From Sphingomonas changnyeongensis (GTDB lineage Bacteria > Pseudomonadota > Alphaproteobacteria > Sphingomonadales > Sphingomonadaceae): 64,000 nt of DNA. Numbering within the stretch: the first letter of the stretch is position 1; the number at the start of each line of letters is the position of its first letter. Where the stretch lies: assembly GCF_009913435.1 (NCBI RefSeq), contig NZ_CP047895.1, forward strand, positions 248,001 through 312,000, given 5' to 3'. The notes beneath the pieces were generated by a model that did no database searches, was not told the origin of the DNA, and worked only from the letters and a program-made list of their open reading frames with translations. Both the position numbers and the translations under genes were made by a program. Below are positions 1 to 9,148 of this stretch, piece by piece.

Positions 1-832
1 CCGCGATATTGTCGATCAGCCGGGTCGTGCCCAGCCAGGCGGCGGCGAGCAGGCGGGCCGGGCGGTCGAGTCGGTCGAGCGGGGCCAGCGTCGCGGCATC
101 GGCAAGCGCGATATAGTCGATCGGCCCGAAGCCTGCGCGAACGAGCGCGGCCTCCGCCCGCGCCAGCGCCTCGGCAATGTCGCCGCCCGCCGCGATCGAC
201 CCCGCCGCCTCGCCCAGCGCGCGCGGCAGTGCACGGGCCTGGGCGCGTTCTTCCTCGGTCAGATAGGCGTTGCGCGACGACAGGGCGACGCCATCCTCCT
301 CGCGCTCGGTCGGCACGCCGATGATCTCGATCGGGAAATCCAGATCCGCGACCAGCCGGCGGATCACCGCCAGCTGCTGATAATCCTTTTCCCCGAACAG
401 CGCGATGTCGGGACCGACCTGGTTGAACAGCTTGGCGACGACGGTGGCGACGCCGTCGAAATGGCCGGGCCGCGCCGCACCTTCAAGCGGGGCGGTGACG
501 CCGCCGATCGTAATCGCGGTCGCAAACCCCGCTGGATACATGGTGTCCACCTCGGGCGCCCAGAGCAGCTGGCACCCCGCCTCGGCCAGCATCGCCTGAT
601 CCTTGGCCAGCCGGCGCGGATAGCGGTCGAGATCCTCATGCGCGGCAAACTGGCGCGGATTGACGAAGATCGACGCGACGACATGGGGCGTGCGGCGGCG
701 CGCCTCTTCGACCAGCGCGATATGGCCGGCGTGAAGCGCGCCCATGGTGGGGACGAACGCGACCGGCTGGCCATCGGCGCGCAGGGCGGCGACGGCGTCG
801 CGAAGCGCATCGATCTGACGGATGGTTTGCAC
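1..832 (-). CDS. panC: Pantothenate synthetase (pantoate--beta-alanine ligase), cut by window edge
   Basis: Joins pantoate to beta-alanine using ATP in the cytoplasm, the last step of pantothenate (coenzyme A precursor) synthesis. The reverse-strand translation shows the family's N-terminal VPTMGALHAGH nucleotide-binding block, FVNPRQF, a RPGHFDGVATVV block, FGEKDYQQL and the SSRNAYL loop that stands in for KMSKS. The start is taken as GTG at 832 because GGAGG lies about ten bases upstream. The frame stays open to base 1, ending TTRLIDNIA, which is close to the usual C-terminus, so probably only a few residues are missing. Family assignment is secure. Confidence 0.93.
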   Translation of the reverse strand, partial: MQTIRQIDALRDAVAALRADGQPVAFVPTMGALHAGHIALVEEARRRTPHVVASIFVNPRQFAAHEDLDRYPRRLAKDQAMLAEAGCQLLWAPEVDTMYPAGFATAITIGGVTAPLEGAARPGHFDGVATVVAKLFNQVGPDIALFGEKDYQQLAVIRRLVADLDFPIEIIGVPTEREEDGVALSSRNAYLTEEERAQARALPRALGEAAGSIAAGGDIAEALARAEAALVRAGFGPIDYIALADAATLAPLDRLDRPARLLAAAWLGTTRLIDNIA

Positions 833-916
833 GGCTGGACGGCCTCCGATATGGGCGGCGCTGAATAGGGGCCGGATGCCGGCCATCAAGACTCTCAAGG
901 GGCCGAACCGGATCTC

Positions 917-1720
917 ATGTCCTCAGACCGCACACATATCATTGTTTTTGCAAACGAAAAAGGCGGGACTGGCAAATCGACCACGGCGGTCCATGTTGCG
1001 GTCGCCCTCGCCGCGCAGGGCCGCCGCGTCGCCGCACTCGACCTTGATCATCGCCAGCGCACCCTTGCCCGCTATCTGGAAAACCGCGCCGCGACGGCCA
1101 GGCGCCGCCAGGTCGATCTGCCGACGCCGCGCGTCGACACGCATGGCGAGGGCGACGAGCAGGCGTTTCTCGACAAGGTTGCGGCGATGTCCGAGGGCGC
1201 GGAGTTTCTGGTGATCGACACGCCGGGCCGCGACGATCCGATCGCGCGGCGCGCGGCATCGCTTGCCAACACGCTGGTCACGCCGATGAACGACAGCTTT
1301 GTCGATTTCGATCTGATCGGCCAGGTCGACCCGGAAAGCTACAAGGTCAGCCGGCCAAGCTTTTATTCCGAACTGATCTGGGACGCGCGCAAGGCCCGCG
1401 CCAAGGCCGATGGCACGACCATCGACTGGGTGGTGCTGCGCAACCGCCTGCAGCATATCGAGGCGCGCAACATGCGCCGCGTGGGCGAGGCGCTGGCGGC
1501 GCTGGCGCGGCGCGTGGGCTTTCGCCTGATCCCCGGCCTTGGCGAGCGCGTCATCTACCGCGAGCTGTTCCCGAGCGGGCTGACGATGCTCGACATCGGC
1601 CAGATCCAGGATGTCGGGCTGGGCCATGTCGCCGCGCGGCAGGAGTTGCGCGAGCTGGTGGCGGGGCTTGGCCTGCCCGACGGCCAGGGCGGTGCGGCCG
1701 CGGACAGCGCCGGGGCCTGA
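917..1720 (+). CDS. mipZ: Division-plane positioning ATPase MipZ
   Basis: ParA/MinD-family ATPase that in Caulobacter forms a polar gradient with ParB and blocks FtsZ polymerisation away from midcell. The protein is 267 residues. It has a deviant Walker A motif, NEKGGTGKST, with the signature lysine at residue 15 and the P-loop lysine at 20, then DLDHRQRT and the Walker B region VIDTPGRDD. MipZ-typical blocks TPMNDSFVDFD, DWVVLRNRL and RVIYRELFPSGLT follow, and these separate it from generic ParA. The stop overlaps the next start by one base, so translation is likely coupled to the J-domain gene. The role is inferred from family identity. Confidence 0.9.
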   Translation: MSSDRTHIIVFANEKGGTGKSTTAVHVAVALAAQGRRVAALDLDHRQRTLARYLENRAATARRRQVDLPTPRVDTHGEGDEQAFLDKVAAMSEGAEFLVIDTPGRDDPIARRAASLANTLVTPMNDSFVDFDLIGQVDPESYKVSRPSFYSELIWDARKARAKADGTTIDWVVLRNRLQHIEARNMRRVGEALAALARRVGFRLIPGLGERVIYRELFPSGLTMLDIGQIQDVGLGHVAARQELRELVAGLGLPDGQGGAAADSAGA

Positions 1721-2037
1721 TGGCAAAGCTGGTCACGCTGCTGGCGCTGGCCGCGCTGGCCCTGTTCTGGTGGCGGGGCCGCGCGGCGCGGCGCGGCAGC
1801 ACGCGCATCGCGGGGGCGAAGCGCGGTGCGGGCGATGCCGGGGTGGCGGGCGTGGCCGAGGCGCGGCAGCTGCTGGGCGTCGCCGGCGATGCCGATGCGG
1901 CGGCGATCCGCGCGGCGCACCGCCGGCTGATGGCGCGGGTCCATCCCGATGCCGGGGGCAGCGCGGCGCTGGCCAACCAGGTCAATGCCGCGCGCGACCT
2001 GCTGCTGCGCGAGATCGAACGAAGCGGCAACAATTGA
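1720..2037 (+). CDS. Membrane-anchored J-domain protein
   Basis: A 105-residue protein with one N-terminal membrane helix (about residues 4-17), a basic stretch, and a C-terminal J-domain (about residues 45-95) containing the HPD tripeptide that stimulates DnaK-type ATPases. The arrangement resembles small DnaJ/Tim14-like membrane proteins of alphaproteobacteria. Its ATG sits inside the mipZ stop codon (TGATG), so the two are probably one transcript. The client or process served cannot be read from the sequence. Confidence 0.75.
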   Translation: MAKLVTLLALAALALFWWRGRAARRGSTRIAGAKRGAGDAGVAGVAEARQLLGVAGDADAAAIRAAHRRLMARVHPDAGGSAALANQVNAARDLLLREIERSGNN

Positions 2038-2084
2038 GCGTTAAGGCAGCGGCCCGACGGCGCGCTGCCCGATAAGGAGGTTTG

Positions 2085-3473
2085 ATGTCACATCAGTTTC
2101 ACCCCAGCTGCCTGCGCGAATATGACATTCGCGGCGTGATCGGCCAGACGCTCGGCGCCGAAGACGCTTATGCGATCGGCCGCAGCTTTGCGACGCTGCT
2201 GCGCCGCGCCGGGGGCACGCGGGTGGCGCTGGGCTGGGACGGGCGCGACAGTTCGCCGATGCTGGCCGAGGGGCTGGCGCGCGGGCTGACCGACAGCGGC
2301 TGTTCGGTGGTGCGGGTCGGGCTGGGCGCGACGCCGATGCTGTATTTCGCCGAAGCGGTGCTCGACGTCGATGGCGGCATCCAAATCACCGGCAGCCACA
2401 ACCCGCCCAGCTATAACGGCTTCAAGATGGTGTTCCAGCACCGGGCGTTTTTCGGGGCGGACATTCAGGAAATCGGCCGGCTGGCGGCGGCGGGCGACTG
2501 GCTGGCGGCGGACGCGCCGGCGACGATCAGCGATGTCGAAATCCTTGACCGGTATGTTGCCCGGCTGGTGCAGGGCTTTGCCGGCGGCGCGTTCCGCATC
2601 GGCTGGGACGCGGGCAATGGTGCCGCCGGCCCGGCGCTCGAAAAGCTGGTCCGGCTGCTGCCCGGCGAGCATCATCTGCTCTACACCGATGTCGATCCCG
2701 CTTTCCCCAACCATCATCCCGACCCGACCGAGGAGAAGAACCTCGCCGATCTGAAGCGGCTGGTGGCGGACAAGGGGCTGGATTTCGGCATCGCCTTTGA
2801 CGGCGATGGCGACCGCATCGGCGCGATCGACGGCGAGGGCCAGGTGGTGTGGGGCGATCAGCTGCTGACCGTGCTCGCCGAGGCGGTGCTGGCCGATCTG
2901 CCCGGCGCCACCGTGATTGCCGATGTGAAGGCCAGCCAGGCGCTTTACGACCGCATCGCCGAACTGGGCGGCACGCCGCTGATGTGGAAGACCGGCCACA
3001 GCCTGATCAAGTCGAAGATGAAGGAAACCGGCGCGCCGCTGGCCGGCGAGATGAGCGGGCACATCTTCTTCGCCCATGATTATTACGGGTTCGACGATGC
3101 GCTCTATGCCGCCGTGCGGCTGATCGGCGCGCTGACCCGCGCCGGCCGCCCGCTCGCCGAGCTGCGCCGCGCGATGCCGCAGATGATCAACACGCCCGAA
3201 ATGCGCTTCCAGGTCGACGAGACGCGCAAATTCGCCGTTGTCGACGAAGTGCTGGCGCGGCTGGAGGCCGAGGGCGCGACCGTTGACCGCACCGATGGCG
3301 CGCGCGTCACCACCGCCGATGGCTGGTGGCTGCTGCGCGCGTCGAACACCCAGGATGTGCTCGTTGCCCGTGCCGAGGGCCGGTCGGCGGACGGGCTCGA
3401 CCGGCTGGTCGCCCAGATCGACGACCAGCTTGGCCGGTCGGGCATCGTGCGCGGGCCGCAGGCCGGGCACTGA
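2085..3473 (+). CDS. Phosphomannomutase/phosphoglucomutase
   Basis: Interconverts hexose 6-phosphates and 1-phosphates (mannose and/or glucose), feeding nucleotide-sugar, exopolysaccharide and LPS synthesis. The four alpha-D-phosphohexomutase landmarks are in order: the phosphoserine loop TGSHNPP (Ser104), the metal loop DGDGDRIG (about residue 243), the sugar-specificity loop GEMSGH and the phosphate-binding RASNTQ near the C-terminus. Length (462 residues) fits the AlgC/ManB/PgmG group. ATG 2085 is preferred over an in-frame TTG at 2082 because AGGAGG at 2075-2080 is correctly spaced only for the ATG. Likely similar to sphingomonad PgmG; dual specificity is inferred. Confidence 0.9.
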   Translation: MSHQFHPSCLREYDIRGVIGQTLGAEDAYAIGRSFATLLRRAGGTRVALGWDGRDSSPMLAEGLARGLTDSGCSVVRVGLGATPMLYFAEAVLDVDGGIQITGSHNPPSYNGFKMVFQHRAFFGADIQEIGRLAAAGDWLAADAPATISDVEILDRYVARLVQGFAGGAFRIGWDAGNGAAGPALEKLVRLLPGEHHLLYTDVDPAFPNHHPDPTEEKNLADLKRLVADKGLDFGIAFDGDGDRIGAIDGEGQVVWGDQLLTVLAEAVLADLPGATVIADVKASQALYDRIAELGGTPLMWKTGHSLIKSKMKETGAPLAGEMSGHIFFAHDYYGFDDALYAAVRLIGALTRAGRPLAELRRAMPQMINTPEMRFQVDETRKFAVVDEVLARLEAEGATVDRTDGARVTTADGWWLLRASNTQDVLVARAEGRSADGLDRLVAQIDDQLGRSGIVRGPQAGH

Positions 3474-3488
3474 CGCCCGGCCGCTGCT

Positions 3489-4079
3489 CTACCCGGCAAG
3501 CGGGATCAGCACCTCGTTGCGGCGCATCGCCGCCGCGACGAACGGGCTGTTGTAGAATGCATGTTCAGCCGCCCCGCCGGTCAGGCCGCGCGCCGCCAGC
3601 CAGGCGCGCAGATCGGCCTCGCGCCGGACGAGCGCGGCATCGTCGGCGCGGCCGTTGAAGCGGATCGCCGCCACCCGCCGCGCCGGCACATCGGCAATGT
3701 CGACCCCGGCCGCCGGGGCGGGCAAGGTGTCGCGGCGATAGCCGGCGGGCATGATGAAGCGCGTGCGCCAGCGGCCGGGTGCGGCCGCGTCATGCAGCAC
3801 CGGGGCGGTCATCGCGATCTTCTCCCCCTCGCGCGACTTGGCGAAGATATAGCGGGCAAGCTTGCGAAAGCCGCGATCAAGGCTCGACTTGCGGTCGCCG
3901 GGATCCTCGGACTGGGCGACCAGCAGCGCCGGATAGTCGCGGATCTCGATCGCCCCGGCGCGTTCGACCACCCGGTAGCCGGGCTGCGCCGCCCGCGCCT
4001 CGCGCCGCGCATAGAGATAGGCGCTCGCCGCCACCGCCGCGACGCCGCCGATTGCCAGCCACCGTCCCCATTTCGCCAT
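3489..4079 (-). CDS. SOUL-family haem-binding protein, membrane anchored
   Basis: A 196-residue protein with an N-terminal membrane helix (about residues 8-23) followed by a SOUL/HBP domain. The typical features are YRVVERAGAIEIRDYPALLVA, the acidic/arginine stretch up to IAMTAPV, FIMPAGYRRDTLP, and a C-terminal AFYNSPFVAAAMRRNEV block. SOUL proteins bind haem or porphyrin loosely; the bacterial role is not established. Its ATG overlaps the stop of the upstream exonuclease gene by one base, suggesting co-translation. Confidence 0.82.
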   Translation of the reverse strand: MAKWGRWLAIGGVAAVAASAYLYARREARAAQPGYRVVERAGAIEIRDYPALLVAQSEDPGDRKSSLDRGFRKLARYIFAKSREGEKIAMTAPVLHDAAAPGRWRTRFIMPAGYRRDTLPAPAAGVDIADVPARRVAAIRFNGRADDAALVRREADLRAWLAARGLTGGAAEHAFYNSPFVAAAMRRNEVLIPLAG

Positions 4080-5077
4080 CAGTCGTCCTCGTCCTCATAG
4101 CCGCGAATGTCGAGCGCGCGCGCCTTGATCTGGCGGGTGGCGCACCAATGGACAAGCGCATCCTCGCGCCCATGCGTCACCCACACCTCGCGCGGGGCGA
4201 TTTCGGTGATGGTCGCGCACAGCTCGTCCCAGTCGGCATGGTCGGAAATGATCAGCGGCAGCTCGACATTGCGCTGGCGGGCGCGCTGGCGGATGCGCAT
4301 CCAGCCCGATGCCATGGCGGTCAGCGGATCGGGCAGGCGGCGGCTCCAGCGATCATTGAGCGCAGCAGGCGGGCACAGCACGATATGCCCGGCCATGTCG
4401 GCGCGCGCCGCGCCCGCCACCGGGCGCAGATCGCCGAGCGCGACGCCGTGCGCGGCATAAAGCGCGCACAGCCGCTCCATCGCGCCGTGCAGATAGATCG
4501 GCGCATGATGGCCGCGCAGCCTGAGTTCGGCGATGATCCGCTGCGCCTTGCCAAGCGCATAGGCGCCCAGCAGCACCGCCCGGTCGGGATTGGCATGGAC
4601 GGCGGCGAGCAGCCGGTCGATCTCGTCCCCGGTATCGGGATGGACGAACACCGGCAGGCCGAACGTCGCTTCGGTCACGAACACGTCGCAGGCGACGGGT
4701 TCGAAGGGCAGGCAGGTGGGATCGGCCCGGCGCTTGTAATCGCCCGACACCACGATGCGTTCGCCGCGATGATCGAGCACGATCTGCGCGGAGCCGAGCA
4801 CATGGCCCGCCGGCACGAAGCGCACGGCGACATCGCCCAGGTTCAGCACCGCGCCATGATCGACGGGCACCGCCTGTTGCGGCCCGTAGCGCGCATCCAT
4901 GATCGCCAGCGTCGCCGGCGTTGCCCAGACACAGCCATGGCCGCCGCGCGCATGATCGGCATGGCCATGGGTGACGAGCGCGCGGGGCTTGGGCCGCGAC
5001 GGATCGATCCACGCATCGGCGGCGGGAATGTAAATGCCCTCGGCGCGCGGCTCGATCCAGTCGCCGAGGCGCGCCAT
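4079..5077 (-). CDS. Metallo-beta-lactamase exonuclease of the ligase-associated DNA repair set
   Basis: A 332-residue MBL-fold nuclease of the CPSF/Artemis-like type. The metal motif THGHADH covers residues 36-42; later motifs include PAGHVLGSAQ, VVSGDYKRR and ISDHADWDEL, and the C-terminal WVTHGRED block is typical of this family. In Pseudomonas putida and many proteobacteria this protein is encoded together with an Lhr-core helicase, an MPE/PdeM phosphoesterase and an ATP-dependent DNA ligase. Here the helicase and PdeM are nearby but the ligase is not seen. Function (manganese-dependent DNA end trimming) is inferred from that family. Confidence 0.87.
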   Translation of the reverse strand: MARLGDWIEPRAEGIYIPAADAWIDPSRPKPRALVTHGHADHARGGHGCVWATPATLAIMDARYGPQQAVPVDHGAVLNLGDVAVRFVPAGHVLGSAQIVLDHRGERIVVSGDYKRRADPTCLPFEPVACDVFVTEATFGLPVFVHPDTGDEIDRLLAAVHANPDRAVLLGAYALGKAQRIIAELRLRGHHAPIYLHGAMERLCALYAAHGVALGDLRPVAGAARADMAGHIVLCPPAALNDRWSRRLPDPLTAMASGWMRIRQRARQRNVELPLIISDHADWDELCATITEIAPREVWVTHGREDALVHWCATRQIKARALDIRGYEDEDD

Positions 5078-5085
5078 GCCGCCGC

Positions 5086-5505
5086 TCAGCCGGCCGCGCG
5101 CACCCCGCCCCGGCCGGCAAGCGCCGCCCCGGCCAGCGCAGCCGCCAGCCGCGCCGCATAGCCGGGCAGGATGTCGGCCCAGGGCGCGAGCGCGATATTG
5201 CCCAGCCCCGCGAGCAGCGCGATGTCGATGGCGACGAAGAACAGCGCAACCAGCGCGCCGCCGAACAGCGCGGTGCGCCGGTCACGCCCGCGCCCGATCC
5301 ACCAACCGAGCAGCGCCATGATCGGCACGCCGGTCGCAAGCGCGATGGTCGGCGCGGCGGCGGTCGCATAATCGACATAGGCCTGCTGACCCTGCCCCGG
5401 CGCAACCGCCAGCGCATAGACAAGCACCCAGATGACGCTGGCGGCAACCCCCAGCACCACGGCGAGAATGGCGAGCCCGAAGGCGCGCGGAGCGATCTGT
5501 CCCAT
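5086..5505 (-). CDS. Hypothetical four-helix membrane protein
   Basis: A 139-residue, strongly hydrophobic protein with about four predicted membrane segments (roughly residues 10-32, 48-68, 78-100 and 110-132), separated by short arginine-rich loops such as GRGRDRR. No enzyme motif is seen and the family is not recognised. It ends eight bases before the exonuclease start on the same strand and occupies the place where the ligase gene often sits in this repair set. Any link to repair is only positional. Confidence 0.6.
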   Translation of the reverse strand: MGQIAPRAFGLAILAVVLGVAASVIWVLVYALAVAPGQGQQAYVDYATAAAPTIALATGVPIMALLGWWIGRGRDRRTALFGGALVALFFVAIDIALLAGLGNIALAPWADILPGYAARLAAALAGAALAGRGGVRAAG

Positions 5506-5654
5506 GGGCTGAAGCCATTAATCCCCCGCCGCCCGGATCGCAAACCGTTATCGCCGGAGGGCAGGCGCGGCGCGGGCGCAGCGCAGGTGACGAGGGGTGG
5601 TTTGGGGGGTGAAGGGGGTTGCGCGCCGCGCCCCGGCGTTCCACTGGACTGGGC

Positions 5655-8111
5655 ATGGCCGACGCCATGGCAGACAAGGGCGCCGCCGCCCCGGAACTCC
5701 CCCGTGCGCGCCTGCCGGCCCGGATCGCCGGCTGGTTCGCAGCGCGCGGCTGGACGCCGCGCCGCCACCAGCTCGACATGCTGGGGGCCGCGGCACAGGG
5801 CCGCCATGCGCTGCTCGTCGCGCAGACCGGGGCGGGCAAGACGCTGGCCGGATTCCTGCCGACGCTCGTCGATCTGGCCGAGGATCCGGGCGACGGGCTG
5901 CACACGCTTTACGTGTCGCCGCTCAAGGCGCTGGCGGTCGATGTGCAGCGCAACCTGATGACGCCGATTGCCGAAATGGGCCTGGGCATCACCGTTGAGA
6001 CCCGCAGCGGCGACACCCCGTCCGACCGCAAGGCGCGCCAGCGCGCACGCCCGCCGCACATCCTGCTGACCACGCCTGAATCGCTCAGCCTGTTGCTGTC
6101 CTATCCCGACAGCGCGGCGCTGCTCGCGACGGTCCGGCGGGTGGTGATCGACGAGGTTCACGCCTTTGCCAGCGGCAAGCGCGGCGACCTGCTGGCGCTG
6201 TCGCTCGCGCGGCTGCAGGCGATCGCCCCGGGGCTGACCCGCACCGCGCTGTCGGCGACCGTTGCCGATCCCGATGCCTATCGCGCCTGGCTCGCGCCTT
6301 ATGGCGACATCGACTCGGTCGCGCTGGTCGAAGGGGAGCCGGGGGCGCCGCCGGTCATCCGGATCGTCATTCCCGATGATCGCATCCCCTGGGCCGGGCA
6401 TAGCGGCCGCTATGCCGCGCGGCAGGTGATGGCCGAAATAGCGCGGCGGCGCACGACCATCGTGTTCTGCAACACGCGCAGCCTTGCCGAACTGATCTTC
6501 CAGGATCTGTGGACGCTCAACGACGCGCAGCTGCCGATCGGCATCCATCATGGCAGCCTGTCGGTCGAGGCGCGGCGCAAGGTGGAAGAGGCGATGGCCG
6601 CGGGGCGGCTGCGCGCGCTGGTCGCCACCGCCTCGCTCGATCTGGGGGTCGACTGGGGCGATGTCGACTGCGTGATCCAGATGGGCGCGCCCAAGGGATC
6701 GTCGCGGCTGCTGCAGCGCGTCGGGCGGGCCAATCACCGGCTCGATCAGGCGTCGGAGGCGCTGATCGTGCCCGGCAACCGGTTCGAATATCTGGAGGCG
6801 CGCGCCGCCGTCGATGCGGTGGCGGACGGCACGCTCGACCAGGAACGGTTCCGGCCGGGGGCGCTCGACGTGCTCGCCCAGCACATCATGGCGTGCGCCG
6901 CCGCCGCGCCGTTCGACGAGGCGGCTCTCCTCGATGAAATCCGCGCCGCCCTGCCCTATTCGGGGCTGACGGCAGAACTGTTCGCCGAGGTGATCGGCTT
7001 TGTCGCCTCGGGCGGCTATGCGCTCAAAAGCTATGACCGGTTCCGCCGGCTGGCCCGCGACGCCGACGGGCGCTGGCGCGTCAGCCACCCGGCCTTTGTC
7101 GCCCAGCACCGGCTGAATGCCGGGATCATCGTCGAAGCGGCGATGCTGAACGTCCGCTTCCGCAACGGCCGCAGCCTCGGGCGGGTGGAGGAAGGCTTTG
7201 CCGCGACCCTTGGGCCGGGCGACACCTTTTCCTTCGCCGGGCTGACGCTGGAGGTCGAGCGGGTGGAGGCCGAGGATGTGGTCGTGCGCGCCACCAGCCG
7301 CCCGGCGCGGGTGCCGACCTATGGCGGGGCGCGCATGCCGATTTCCAGCCATCTGGCCGACCGGGTGCGCGCATTCCTGGCCGATCCGGGCCAGTGGCCG
7401 CGTTTTCCCGCCGATGTGCGCGAATGGCTGGAGATGCAGGCCCGCCGGTCGCGCCTGCCCCGCCCCGGCGAACTGCTGGTCGAAACCTTCCCGCGCGAGG
7501 GGCGGCATCACCTTGTCGCCTATACATTCGAAGGCTGGAACGCCAACCAGTCGCTCGGCATGCTGCTGACGCGGCGGATGGCAAATCTCGGGCTGCAGCC
7601 GCTTGGTTTTGTCGCCAGCGACTATGCGCTCGCCACCACCAGCCTTGCGCCCATTCCCGATCCCGCCGCGCTGTTTTCGCCCGACATATTGGAACATGAG
7701 TTTGTCGAATGGGCACAGCAAAGCTCGCTGCTCAAACGCGCCTTTCGCGAGGTGGCGGTGATCGGCGGGCTGGTCGAGCGCCAGCATCCGGGCAAGCGCA
7801 AGACCGGCCGGCAGGTCAGTTTTTCGACCGACCTGATCTATGACGTGCTCACCCGCTATGAGCCCGATCATCTGCTGCTGAAGGCGGCGTGGGACGATGC
7901 CCGCGCGCGGATGACCGATCTGGGGCGGCTGGCGGCGCTGCTCGAACGCGCCGGGCCGACGATGCTGCACATGGATCTGGCGCGCGTCAGCCCGCTTGCG
8001 GTGCCGGTGCTGGTGCTGATCGGGCGCGAACGCGTGGCCCCGCGCGATGTCGACGACCAGCTGCTGATCGAGGCCGAGGCGCTGGCCGCAGAGGCGATGC
8101 TGGCGGATTAG
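5655..8111 (+). CDS. Lhr-core-like DEXH helicase (ligase-associated DNA damage response)
   Basis: An 818-residue superfamily 2 helicase. Motif I AQTGAGKT is at residues 56-63; motif Ib TTPESL, the DEVH box (about residue 165), motif III SATV, a motif IV region with FCNTRS, and motifs V-VI (ASLDLGVDWG, QRVGRANHR) follow. The long C-terminal part matches the winged-helix and beta-barrel core of Lhr-type helicases. Such enzymes translocate 3' to 5' on single-stranded DNA and unwind RNA:DNA hybrids. ATG 5655 was chosen (next candidate 5667); an upstream TTG at 5619 has its purine-rich stretch too close to serve it. It is divergent from the small membrane-protein gene. Confidence 0.88.
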   Translation: MADAMADKGAAAPELPRARLPARIAGWFAARGWTPRRHQLDMLGAAAQGRHALLVAQTGAGKTLAGFLPTLVDLAEDPGDGLHTLYVSPLKALAVDVQRNLMTPIAEMGLGITVETRSGDTPSDRKARQRARPPHILLTTPESLSLLLSYPDSAALLATVRRVVIDEVHAFASGKRGDLLALSLARLQAIAPGLTRTALSATVADPDAYRAWLAPYGDIDSVALVEGEPGAPPVIRIVIPDDRIPWAGHSGRYAARQVMAEIARRRTTIVFCNTRSLAELIFQDLWTLNDAQLPIGIHHGSLSVEARRKVEEAMAAGRLRALVATASLDLGVDWGDVDCVIQMGAPKGSSRLLQRVGRANHRLDQASEALIVPGNRFEYLEARAAVDAVADGTLDQERFRPGALDVLAQHIMACAAAAPFDEAALLDEIRAALPYSGLTAELFAEVIGFVASGGYALKSYDRFRRLARDADGRWRVSHPAFVAQHRLNAGIIVEAAMLNVRFRNGRSLGRVEEGFAATLGPGDTFSFAGLTLEVERVEAEDVVVRATSRPARVPTYGGARMPISSHLADRVRAFLADPGQWPRFPADVREWLEMQARRSRLPRPGELLVETFPREGRHHLVAYTFEGWNANQSLGMLLTRRMANLGLQPLGFVASDYALATTSLAPIPDPAALFSPDILEHEFVEWAQQSSLLKRAFREVAVIGGLVERQHPGKRKTGRQVSFSTDLIYDVLTRYEPDHLLLKAAWDDARARMTDLGRLAALLERAGPTMLHMDLARVSPLAVPVLVLIGRERVAPRDVDDQLLIEAEALAAEAMLAD

Positions 8112-8153
8112 GCGCGAACCAGGCAATATGGCGGGCGGAGAAGGATCAAGACC

Positions 8154-9146
8154 ATGTCGACCGCTTTTGCCCCGCTGCTCGCGGCTCTTGCCCTCGCGTC
8201 CGCCAGCGCGACGCCGCCCGCTTTGCCCGCCGTGTCCGCCCCGACACCCGCAGCGGATGCGCAGGCGACCGAGGACGGCGATGCCGATCCGCTGGCGACG
8301 CTCGATCTGGGCGCGGACCGTGCGGCGCGCATGACCGTGCCGGTCGCGATCGGCGGGCTGTCGGACATTCCCTTTGTCGTCGATACCGGGGCCGAACGCA
8401 CGGTGGTGTCACGCCAGCTGGCCGAACGGCTGCAGCTTGCCCCCGGCCCGGTGCGCCGGCTGATCACGGTGACGGGGACCGATCAGGTGCGCACGGTGAT
8501 CGTGCCGGATCTCGAGGTCTCGGGCACCGCCATCGCCCCCATCGAGGCCCCGGCGCTTGAGGCCGTGCATATCGGCGCGGCCGGACTGCTCGGCCTCGAC
8601 AGCCTGCAGACGCGGCGGCTGGTGCTGGATTTCAAGGCCGGCCGAATGACGGTGTCGGCGGCGCGCAAGCGCGAGGAAAGGCGCGACGAGGACATGATCG
8701 TCGTGCGCGCCAAAAGCCGGTTCGGGCAGCTGATCCTTGTCGATTCGAGCATCGAGAACCAGCGCATCCAGGTGATCATCGATACCGGCGCTGAAACCAG
8801 CATCGGCAATCTGGCGCTGCTGCGCCGGCTGGGCAACCGCCACCGCGCCGGGCCGCTGCTCCCCGTCGGGCTGACCAGCGTGACCGGCGACACGATCAGC
8901 GCGCAGTTCGCCCATATCCGCCAGATCCGCATCGGCGGGCTGACGATCAACAATCTGCCCGTCGCCTTTACCGACGCCGAACCGTTTCGCCGCTTCGGCC
9001 TTGCCGACCGGCCGGCGATGCTGCTCGGCATGGATGCGCTCAGGCTGTTTTCGCGCGTGTCGGTGGATTTCGCCAACAAGCAGGTCAGGTTCGTGCGCGG
9101 CGGGTCATCCGCGCTGCCCGCGCGCACCGAGCTGGCGGCGCGCTGA
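8154..9146 (+). CDS. Exported retropepsin-like aspartyl protease with two catalytic half-domains
   Basis: A 330-residue protein with a signal peptide (residues 1 to about 25) and two retroviral-type aspartyl protease half-repeats. Each repeat carries the catalytic triad motif: VVDTGAERT (Asp77) and IIDTGAETS (Asp210). The second repeat ends in LLGMDALRLF, the flap-side ILG-like motif. Two half-sites in one chain resemble pepsin architecture, though each motif is retropepsin-like. GGAGAAGGA precedes the ATG. The dipeptidase gene follows after two bases, so the pair is probably co-transcribed. Substrate is unknown; periplasmic location is inferred. Confidence 0.8.
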   Translation: MSTAFAPLLAALALASASATPPALPAVSAPTPAADAQATEDGDADPLATLDLGADRAARMTVPVAIGGLSDIPFVVDTGAERTVVSRQLAERLQLAPGPVRRLITVTGTDQVRTVIVPDLEVSGTAIAPIEAPALEAVHIGAAGLLGLDSLQTRRLVLDFKAGRMTVSAARKREERRDEDMIVVRAKSRFGQLILVDSSIENQRIQVIIDTGAETSIGNLALLRRLGNRHRAGPLLPVGLTSVTGDTISAQFAHIRQIRIGGLTINNLPVAFTDAEPFRRFGLADRPAMLLGMDALRLFSRVSVDFANKQVRFVRGGSSALPARTELAAR

Positions 9147-9148
9147 CC

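Noticed and set aside
4353..8126. Very long minus-strand open frame (1257 codons) across the helicase gene
   Set aside because: It is antisense to the clear Lhr-core-like helicase; its composition is typical of GC-rich shadow frames and no motifs are seen.
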